A stretch of 16,477 nt of DNA. Source: Neolecta irregularis DAH-3 (lineage: Eukaryota; Ascomycota; Neolectomycetes; Neolectales; Neolectaceae). Within the stretch, counting starts at the first letter, position 1; the number at the start of each line of letters is the position of its first letter. The notes under the pieces were generated by a model. It saw only the letters and a program-made list of their open reading frames with translations. It searched no databases and was not told the origin of the DNA. Location: the NCBI GenBank assembly GCA_001929475.1, contig LXFE01000161.1, positions 1 to 16,477 on the forward strand, in the 5' to 3' direction. Positions 1-8,524 of the stretch are shown here, one piece after another. The position numbers were made by a program, and so were the translations under genes.

Positions 1-151
1 CGTTGAGCCGGCGAGTCATTGTCGTATAGGAAACTTCGAAGTGGCGGGCAGTAGCACGAATAGAAGCAAACTGCTCTTCGCGAAATGCAGTAATAGCCTT
101 TTGGAGTTGAATTTCACGATCCGTATGACTATAGGTCTTATTATAACCCAT
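1..151 (-). CDS. Transposase N-terminus (psq-type helix-turn-helix), cut by the left edge
   Basis: Partial gene. The ATG is at 149-151 and the frame stays open for 50 codons to the window edge. The protein starts MGYNKTYSHTDREIQLQKAI and goes on to a segment reading FASIRATARHFEVSYTTMTR. This is the pattern of the psq-type (CENP-B N-terminal-like) helix-turn-helix found at the start of fungal pogo/Fot1-type DDE transposases: an amphipathic helix, then 'SIRAAA..F.VSYSTL.RR'. Only the DNA-binding part is present; the DDE catalytic domain would lie left of the window. I cannot tell whether the copy is intact. No clear terminal inverted repeat could be assigned between this ATG and the neighbouring gene. 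A domesticated psq-domain protein is the alternative. Confidence 0.6.
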   Translation of the reverse strand, partial: MGYNKTYSHTDREIQLQKAITAFREEQFASIRATARHFEVSYTTMTRRLN

Positions 152-450
152 TGTTGTTGCGAACGCGTGGCGAAGGTGGAGCGACGGCGGGACGTGACCC
201 AAAGCCCCATAAACCACGTTAACAGTTTTCCCCCACAATTTCGCACTGCATTGATTCAAGGCAACTAAATGCCTGTTCTATTGAAGAACCACGTAGCCAT
301 GCAAGTAATTCATAACGAGGCAACAGGTAAAAAGAACAAAGGCAGACCAATGTGAGGAAGCTAGCGATCAAGTTCTCTAACTTATTGATTTGGATAAAAT
401 GGGGAGGGGGGTCGAGGACCATAACTGTGGACTTCGAGTTACTTTTATGC
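152..450. other. Intergenic stretch, no gene seen
   Basis: This lies between the start of the transposase fragment and the 3' end of the dynamin-like gene. Short open frames occur on both strands, but none has family resemblance or consistent splicing. It presumably holds the 3' untranslated region of the GTPase gene and the promoter or transposon end of the element to the left. Confidence 0.5.
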
Positions 451-2889
451 TTACATATCTTTAATTTTCTCTAGAGCTCTAGTCAAACTCTCGATCTGAC
501 CACGCAATATCTTCATTTCTTCTTCGATTCTCAATGAAGATGGAATCAGTTCATTTAGCTCGACGTCGGATAATGTGAAACTATAATTTTGCGGAAGAAC
601 ATTCTTTAGATTTCGAATGATTGTTCTTTCGATGACGCTAATAGCGACGTTGTCAACAAATCTTCTCCGGGCGACTTTATAGTATGCTTTTAATGTATCA
701 TGAATATCTTCGAATACATCTTCGTTATTCCGAATGTGTTGAGAAGGGATAGAAACATTGAGCTGTGACAACACGTGGCCAGACGATACTTGTGTTTTTG
801 TTGTAGCTTTCTTGACTGTTTGTCCGATGCGTTGATATTTGACTTTTCGAAGGGTATCCGCAAGACTATAATTATATGTTAATAAAGGACCGATTCGTTC
901 ATCATCAACAACTTCTTTCAATCTTTTCATTGCGAGCTGGTAATTTTCGTCTAATTTGACATTGACAACTTGCCGAATCGAATAGGCGACATGCGGAATC
1001 ATGATAATGTGATCTAATATGTGATGGACTGCTTTAGAACATAGAGCAGAAACATCAGAGACATGATCAGATGCTATCTCTTCCCACTGTACCGTTTGTT
1101 GGCGAAAGAGATTCAGTAGAAGATTTGAATTACTGCCCACAAGTTCTGGACCACGAAACTGCTTGTATCCCGTCTGAATCCACATAAACGTCTCCTCCAG
1201 TTTCTCTTCATCCGCTTGCAATTTCTGGCGCTTGTTCGGAGTCGATTCAAATTGGTTGTCGATCGCATTGGTTTCCCGTTCATCAGATGCGAAACTCTCG
1301 CCACCATCAATTAAAACTTCCTTCCCAAATGCATAAAGGTGAGCTTTCTGAGCAAAGTATTTGCTAAACTCCTCGTTCAAGATTTGAACTTCTGCACGAA
1401 TCCGGGTTGTTTCGATTTCGAACGGATTTCCGTCATACAATCCATTGAGAGCATTGCTTACGAGACGATGGAATTCAAAAGTAATTTTGCTAAGAAATTG
1501 GCGTCTGGTATTGGTATCACAGAGAGATGGCCCCAGGTTATTTAGCTTGGTTTTAACTTCCTGTAATTGTACATGGATGTCTTTCTTGACTCGTGGTAGA
1601 TGTTCCTGTATATGACTGTAAAGGAGTTCTGCGAGATGGGAGCGAAGGTTTTTGATTCCAACTCGATCTCCCGAGATTCGATCCCAGGGTGCTCTATTGA
1701 AGAATTGAATCTCTTTGATGGCGCGTTCGTCACATGCGATACATGTATCTAGCTCGGCCTGGCTTCGATTTCTGACGATAAACCAACCAAGCGCAAGCTG
1801 GGCCTTTTCATTTTCTAAGATAGAAAGGACCTATTAGATGAGAAGAGAGGTCTTGAGAATGCTTGTTACTTTCTTTTCTGCTCCGGGGTTGACCAAGTCT
1901 GGTTTCGTAAGAATACCCAATGTTCGCAAGCCGCTTGAATCAACCAATCTAGCTTCTTGGAAAATCGTACTATTTGCGAGATCGTTGGGTGCGGGGTGAA
2001 CAGCCAGAATAATAGTTCGTTGATCTCGGATGAAATTCCTGACCATGCTCTTAATTATCTCAATCTCGTGGGCGTTGTCGCCTGTTTCTGTCGAGTTAAT
2101 ATATCCCGGAAGATCAACGACCGAAAGATGACTTTGGTCTGGACCTGAAATCTCAATCGACAAAATGTCTGAAGAAAATCTAGGTTTATTCTGTGCAAAA
2201 GATGACAAGGTCCCGCTCTCGGCTAAGATGACCTTCATCGCCTCGTTAACAAGTTTAGGGATCGCCGAAGTGTCCGCTTCGGCTTTCATCTCTTTCGCTC
2301 GATCATTCAACGATGTTTCTTCTTGCCTTAAGCGTCGCTTTTGATCTTGATATCGATTTTCCGCAGGTATGATTCTGATTTGAAAATGCCTTGTCTCAGA
2401 TCTTCGCAGAACAACCTAACCTGTCAGATGATATAAAAATAACGTAAATACCTGGGTAGCAAATCTAGTACAAAGGTCGTCATTCCGTGGGAAAGGGATT
2501 TGTGTTATTCCTTCAAGAACTGAACTTTTTCCGCTGGATTGCTCGCCGCATACAACTATTTGGGGAAGGGTAACTAGCCGTTGGATACCTAACTCTCGCC
2601 AGTCATCGATAAGATCCAACAATCGCTTCCGGTTTTCAGAATTCAAATTACTGGTTTCCAGCCTTTTAGGAGTCGTCCCTTGAAGAGTGTCAGGAACCCG
2701 AGGTGGACCATTAGCTAACATCGGAATGGTAGACTTCAACTGAGATGGAAATGATACAGTCGGTTTATCCTCGGAATTTCGAGAGTTCGATATAAAATAA
2801 CTTTGAGCGGGAGCAGGAGGCGAAAATGAGAAACGACCACTCGATAATTTATTGTCGAGGTCAGGAAATGATCCAGGAACTGAGGTCAT
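451..2889 (-). CDS. Dynamin-superfamily GTPase (fungal Mx/Vps1-like), 3 exons
   Basis: Model: exons 2889-2452, 2415-1870, 1830-451; introns of 36 and 39 nt, both phase 0; 787 codons plus stop. The protein has a 110-residue Ser/Pro-rich N-terminal extension, then the dynamin G domain: P-loop GEQSSGKS (about 115-122), the TRFAT switch I threonine region (141-145), VVDLPG (G3, DLPG at 247-250) and TKPD (G4, 316-319). The long last exon holds the stalk, and the C-terminal ~90 residues look like the GTPase effector domain (VIERTIIRNL...). No PH domain, proline-rich tail or membrane anchor is evident. Dynamins of this kind hydrolyse GTP to remodel or divide membranes; which membrane this one acts on cannot be told. 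The chosen start is the ATG at 2887-2889. The frame opens a little further upstream after a TGA without another ATG, so a small upstream exon is possible. Confidence 0.88.
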
Positions 2890-3346
2890 TGGCTGTGTCA
2901 ATCCAGGGGCTCGTCAACAAAGTTACAACAGAATAACTGAACTAATCAGAGATGTCTCAGACCAGGAATACGCGATGAATGTTGGTCGATGATCGATATT
3001 GCGGCCAATACTTTGATTCAAGTTCAGGGGTCTAGGTAAGTACCTGAACGATGAAAGCTGAACCTTTTGGAAACCGGAGACCGATCTGACACTTTTACAG
3101 AGTCCTTTAAAACAATATGTCGAATAAAATTTCTATATTGTGTCCAAGTTGAATGAAGAAAAAAGTTTGAGATGTTAAGATTCTAAATTCTTGATTTGCA
3201 GAAAGCTGTCTTGACAGTGGGGGTTATGGGACCTTGTTGATATACCATAAATTACCAGTTTGTTAAATAAATTATCCAACATCAATCCTTACCTTTGCCT
3301 TTGGGATGTTGTGTCAATGCATTCCTTGGCAGATTTATGACAGGGT

Positions 3347-3712
3347 TCACTGTAAGATGCAAAGCGAGCAGGCAGGCGTTGGCTTGTCCGCATACTCAAC
3401 CGCCATATCAGGGTTGTACAATTTATCACCTTCCCTTCTCTTCATGCGTTCGCGGTAGATGTCAAGAGAATTTCGATGAGGTCTGTGGCCTTGTATTCCA
3501 GAATCAATAGCTAAACCAGCGGCTAAAGAAATGGTCAATTTGGATTAAAGCAAGAGTGAGATAGTACAATATTGCTTCTCCATAGCCCTGGTCGTAAGCT
3601 GAGGAGCAATACCAGTGCTCGAGCTTAAGACGTAAAAGGCGCCTCCAGTACGAGTCGAATTATACTCGTTAACTGTAAGGTGAGAGGATCCAGCGGTAGT
3701 GATGAGTGCTGC
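3347..3712 (-). CDS. Possible small protein gene of unknown function, incomplete model
   Basis: Low-confidence candidate. The 3' segment (3522-3347) encodes a charged, coding-looking peptide containing DSGIQGHRPHRNSLDIYRER and YNPDMAVEYADKPTPAC, then a stop. Splicing out 3567-3523 (45 nt, GTACTA donor, TTGAC branch-like site, TTTAG acceptor) joins it in frame to an open segment at 3712-3568 that includes GGAFYVLSSSTGIAPQL and MEKQY. The donor, branch and acceptor match the style of introns in the confident genes here, though the intron is at the long end of their range. The upstream segment begins after a TAA; its only ATG (MEKQY) is just before the intron, so either translation starts there (63 residues) or more 5' exons exist. 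I recognise no family. It may also be a chance open frame. Confidence 0.3.
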
Positions 3713-4740
3713 TTAAAGTTATTCCCTGTTTCGGAGGTGTGTTTTATGCATATAGGAAACCAGTCCCTGTTCACTTTTCTAGAGATATCTTTAAAATCGA
3801 TAAGATGATAGAGCCCACGGATTCACAATATCTGGAAAGAAATTGCCACAAACGAGGATGCTGATGTTTGATTGGAAGAACAGAGCTTAACACTTGAGTG
3901 ACGCAGAGATTGTCATTAGCTCTAAGCTTACAAGTACAAAGTCTTTGTCTTGACTTCGAAAGAGAAAAACGAAGGATCTGTCTTTTGACTAGGGCAGAAT
4001 TTCTGGTAAGGTCAATTATTGGTCGACCGAAGGCTCGAAGAGCCACGAGTTCACAAATTGAAGTTGTTGGTTTTATTTTCGAAGATTCGCGCTTTGATAA
4101 CCCAATTTGTTTGGGGATGTGGTTTTGGTAAAAGTCTTGAAACATATCTCCGATGAGGAACGCCTTGCATGGTTTTGACTCAAACAAGTTCCCTCGTGGC
4201 GCCTGGCCCAATATATAATAGAGCCGATTGTTGATTTTACTGTTTCTCCTTTGTTCAAGGTCATTTGTCGAGTATCCTTGCACCTCTGGTCACAAAAGAG
4301 ATGACTCTGGCCAATTGCATAGCAAACGTAAAGCTTTCCGTGTGCTGTCAACAGATATGTCACATTAGCATAGAATATGCTTCTGTGGAAACACTACAAC
4401 TTGCTAAAAGGAGCTCGATAGCCGAGTTTTATAGCACAATGATTTTTCTTTTTGCAAGCTTGGTGATCTACCGGAACTGCCCGCGGACCGAAGTAATAAT
4501 ATTGTGTCAACGTTTTAGAAGCCGGGCTGTACAGGGAAAATGATATGCTATTAGTTTAAAGTTATTTGCATAGAGATTGCGAGATGCCAATCAGAAAGCC
4601 CACCAAAGATGTTTCTCATATATCGCCAGTTATGTAGGAGAAACAGTTGACCGGAATTACCTCTCAATTTGGAGAAGTCTTTCAATCCGAAACAATCTGT
4701 AAGCTATGCGCTTAGAAATACGATAAGACCAAGTGCTACA

Positions 4741-4769
4741 ACTAGCCTAAGTATTCGTACTTGGCTAGT
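4741..4769. repeat. Inverted repeat with TTCG loop
   Basis: The arms ACTAGCC-T-AAGTA (4741-4753) and TACTTGGCTAGT (4758-4769) pair over 12 bp with a single bulged T at 4748, around the tetraloop TTCG (4754-4757). As RNA this would be a stem capped by UUCG, a stabilising tetraloop. It sits in the gene-poor region with no recognised host gene. Confidence 0.75.
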
Positions 4770-4826
4770 AATATCTAACTTCCGCTTTTATATACTTCCC
4801 GACAAGCCACCTTGCCGTATTGGTAA

Positions 4827-4847
4827 GATATACCCAAAGGGTATATC
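4827..4847. repeat. Perfect 9-bp inverted repeat, 3-nt loop
   Basis: GATATACCC (4827-4835), AAA, GGGTATATC (4839-4847). It lies 57 bases downstream of the TTCG hairpin. The role is unknown; it could be a binding site for a dimeric factor, a cruciform or chance. Confidence 0.75.
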
Positions 4848-5995
4848 CTTCCACAATCAATATACGGAGGATGAAGACCACTACAAAGATGTCTCATACG
4901 TCCTTCAGCCAGGAAATGACCTTTGTGAAATTTCCGTACACGACAGACAGATTCCTTTGAAAATTTGTTATACAATCTTGCACGCAGAAATACGTCTACT
5001 ACTGAGACTAAATGGGGGGTTATTTGTATTTTCTCGCGATATATACCGCAGTATGTGCTCGCAGACAAAAACTCGATAGGAATTCAAGATAAGCTATATC
5101 TTTCAGACGAATGAATGTAATTTGGACTTACAACCAAAACAATAGCAATCGAACAAACTTCCAGAGGGAATCTTTGTCGTTTCCTCGATGTTGCTGGCTG
5201 TTTAGGAATGGTAGTAATGCGTTCAGTTTTTGAACATGCGATTCTGTGACGAGTATGTATAGACCCTCAAGAAACGCAGGTTGGGGCTGTGTGGGGTTTA
5301 TGCAGCTCTCATGCCATAGTCAGGCATGAATATGACGAAACCACAGGGGCCGATGCCATTACATCTCTGTGTTGGCGGAGGCGGTCTAATAGGTACAACC
5401 GACCAACCTTTGTGAAGTTTGGTCATTTGTGGTCATTCAGACTTTACAGGTTGAAGTGTACACCAAGTTATACGTATAGTCCCAGCAGGGTTGTAAGGCT
5501 AGGACAATTGTAACGTGGGAAAGACTTCAAGAGCTTAGATCATGTTCTCTTTGATGACCAGTGATAAACCATAGCTTGAAGAATCCTTAGCGAGCAAATA
5601 TGGCGGTTACTGCATTGAGATTACAAATGTCTTTGGACATTCGAAGTTAATAAAGGATTTTTCGAACATCATGATAATTTATAACCGAAGGACACACGGC
5701 ATGCAAATTTAATACAAACTCAAATGCATCGAGCTACAATTCATTCCACCAATAGCTTTAAAAGTTGCAAGGTGCAGTTCGAAAGGCCCGATCGAGGCGT
5801 TAAACCAAATTTACAAATGTTTACACGTACTAATCATAGGCCCACTCGAAGAATTAAAATCTTTCGGCGCGAAAAGGAAACTACGCACATGTATTGTGGT
5901 ACTCGAGTTGGTGGTAAGCGAAATCAAAGTGCGCAGAGTTTTGTTGTGATCTTGCAATTATTGACTCCCACCTACATCATTACTTAGAGATAAGA

Positions 5996-8014
5996 ATGGG
6001 AAAGAATACTGATAAGGTGTGCTTTATCACCTGGATGCTTGCTAAAGACTTTAGCTTTATATTACATATTCTGGTTTGACTCTCGTGAATTCAAGATGCC
6101 ATTGACAAGCTAGAATGGAGCGGAGCAGACGGGCGGCACGGCGCGAGTTCAGGAACAACTGGAAAGAAAGTCCATAAACCATTTCGAAGGCTGCCTTACA
6201 ATTATTGCTCACTCTCTTTGCAACCCTTTCGAAATCCCGTGTGTACACAAGATGGTACGATATTCGATATCGAGTATATGCTGGCTTCTCATTCAATACT
6301 CTGACAGATGCAGGAACATATTATCATGGCTCGAAAAGAAAGGAACCAATCCTGTGACTGGAAAGAAGATGGATCAGAAGGAACTGATGAAGCTCAATTT
6401 CCACAAGAACGAGGATGGAGAGTATTCATGCCCGGTCACTTTCAAAGTGTTCAACGATCATACCCATATTGTTGCTCTAAAACCAACGGGGAATGTATTT
6501 TCATGGGAGGCGGTGGATCGTCTGAATATTAAAGCTAAGCTATGGTGCACTTCCTCTCAACAGCTTTCGTTAATCGTTCAGGAGAGATCTCGTTACAAAT
6601 GTACCGTTTACCAGACATGATATCATGACCATACAAGTAAGTATGTTGACTGTCTATAATCATAAACGTTAGGACCCCCACAACCTCTCAAACCGTGATA
6701 TGTCGACCTTTCAGCATCTTGATAATGGACAGAAGAGAGATGAAAGTATGGTTTTGGCTCTTTGTTTCGCTTACATTAAGATGACCCCCTAGATCCCGCA
6801 AAAGGAATAAACCTTGCTGCTGCAGGTTCTTCTGCAAAGATAATCGCGGCAAATGAAGTATAAAAATTGGGCCAGTCAGGCAAATCTGATATATAGGCCG
6901 TCAGGGCTCTCCGAGACAAGTCTACAGCCGATCCAAACTTCAACCCTGCCTCACACAATTCTAAAACAATTGCCAAACCTTCTTCCACAAAAATTGTTTC
7001 TCACGTTTCCAAAAAACCATTACCTTACAATGCAGCTGTGCATAGTACTGGATTGACTGCTGCATCTCTTACGTCGACTTCATTCAGTCCACAAACTTTT
7101 ACCGAGCGTGCCACCCTCACTGAGGAAGAGGTTTTGCTCAAGCCTCGGAAAATCTGGATAAAAGGCTATGCAAGGATAAATACTTCACTGGGCGCCGTCA
7201 ACGTGGAACTGCATACTGAATACGCTCCAAAAGCGGTTTATAATTTTGTTAAATTAGCGCAACAGGGATACTACAATGGCATCGTTTTCCATCGAAATAT
7301 TCGTAATTTTATGGTATATATCAGATATAATTTGGTTGTTGACAAGTAGGTTCAAGGGGGCGATCCAACCGGCACTGGTCGGGGAGGGACTTCATATTGG
7401 GGCAAGGATTTTGCAGATGAACTCCAAAATCCGCTTGTTCACGATTCTCGAGGTATTATGAGTATGGCCAACAAAGGCAAGAACACGAATTCAAGTCAAT
7501 TGTGCTTTGCTTCATACCTTTTGTGATCTAATTCTCCAGTTTCATAACTTACCGCGCAATGAAGCATCTCGATAATAAACACACTATTTTCGGGAAAGTA
7601 GTTGGAGGGCTTGACGTTCTTGATCGGATGGAAAAGGCGCCAACCGGCGAAAATGATCGCCCTGAACCTGACATTGAGATAAAAGAAGTGGTTGTATTCA
7701 TTGATCCATTTGAAGAATTTCAGAAACAGCGGCTAGAGAACGAAGAAAAAGAAAAAAGGGAAGCCGAACAGAAGAAAATCGGAAGGGAGGAAGATCGTAC
7801 CACGTTCACCGGTAAAGTTGTAGGTTCTTCAATAAAAAGAACTATCACCAGTCAAAATAGAAGCGGCGTGGGCAAATATCTCGGTGATCTTCAAACTGCA
7901 GAATCGACAACATCTTCGGCCTTGAATATTCCAGAGCCCCTGGAAGAAATCTTCCCACAACCTGTTAAAAAGAAAGCCCGCACTGGTGGATTTAATAATT
8001 TTGATGGGTGGTGA
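5996..8014 (+). CDS. cyp8: U-box peptidyl-prolyl cis-trans isomerase (PPIL2/Cyp8 family), 10 exons
   Basis: Model: exons 5996-6016, 6055-6073, 6114-6273, 6314-6544, 6582-6636, 6673-6745, 6781-6857, 6897-7313, 7350-7501, 7540-8014; nine introns of 35-40 nt; 559 codons plus stop. The start MGKNTDK, continuing LYITYSEW across the first junction, is the signature opening of this family, which fixes the ATG. Residues ~38-110 form the modified RING/U-box ([28 protein letters not shown]). The cyclophilin domain begins near residue 303 ([20 protein letters not shown]) with the catalytic stretch FHRNIRNFM at 343-351 followed by [12 protein letters not shown], and FFITYR near 402. A charged coiled segment follows ([20 protein letters not shown]), and the protein ends GGFNNFDGW, as family members do. 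Known relatives are nuclear, combine E3 ubiquitin-ligase-type and prolyl-isomerase-type domains, and associate with spliceosomes. Convergent with ELG1. Confidence 0.95.
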
Positions 8015-8524
8015 CACTGTATAATCTTTGTCATATATGCACAAATTATTAACCGTCAGTCATTCGAAACAATACACATGTCAAATCAGATTTGATTATG
8101 TCACAGGCTCTGTACTGTGAATTCGGAAACGCAGTAATATACTTTCCACACGCCGCATATTATACTTTTTCTGGCAATTCAAGAATAAGCCTCTAAGATC
8201 TGTTTTTTTCTTAGGAAACAGTTTAAAGGGTTACGGCTTGTTAGAAGAGGGCCCTACAATCGGATTGTATCATTCAAAAAGCTCAAATAAACTTGTAAAA
8301 TCCTCGTGATGATTGGAAGAATACAGCGCATATGATGTCTACTTCACCATCGTGCATGGTAAAGGGTACTGGATTTAGTGGAGTAATAAAAAGGCGGAGT
8401 TCCGTTTGTGGGATGAAGAAATGATCATGACGAAACACAATCGAAGTTCCACTGCCAAATTTCATGACTATCAGAGATGAATGAGTATAGTATATGCAAA
8501 TCATTCCTAGATATATCTTCCAAA
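8015..8524. other. Convergent intergenic region between cyp8 and ELG1
   Basis: Both flanking genes end here, so this should hold two 3' untranslated regions and polyadenylation signals. An open frame of about 84 codons on the minus strand overlaps the last bases of ELG1, but it has no family resemblance and I do not call it. No RNA gene or repeat is apparent. Confidence 0.5.

Larger units (their letters stand above)
2890..5995. other. Gene-poor 3.1 kb region
   Basis: This is the only long stretch without a confident gene. It contains one plausible coding segment (3347-3712, minus, listed separately), two hairpins (4741-4769 and 4827-4847) and several open frames of 70-170 codons that resemble nothing I know. 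I looked for reverse transcriptase, integrase, gag or DDE motifs, long terminal repeats and tRNA-like T-arms and found none. The rightmost few hundred bases must include the promoter of the cyp8 gene. Degenerate mobile-element remains or fast-evolving small secreted-protein genes are both possible, but nothing in the sequence decides between them. Confidence 0.5.

Noticed and set aside
3771-4283. 170-codon open frame on the minus strand (MQGYSTNDLEQRR...)
   Set aside because: It is long for chance in AT-rich DNA, but the translation has no domain or ordered pattern, open frames exist on both strands over the same bases, and no splice-consistent extension was found.
4669-5079. 136-codon open frame on the plus strand
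   Set aside because: It overlaps the opposite-strand 97-codon frame. The shared IYP.GIS peptide on both strands is explained by the palindrome at 4827-4847, not by homology.
5760-5820. tRNA-like TTCGA segment
   Set aside because: No cloverleaf arms or acceptor stem could be formed around it.
5724-5987. 87-codon plus-strand frame just upstream of cyp8
   Set aside because: Low-complexity basic translation with no family resemblance, sitting in the presumed promoter of cyp8.
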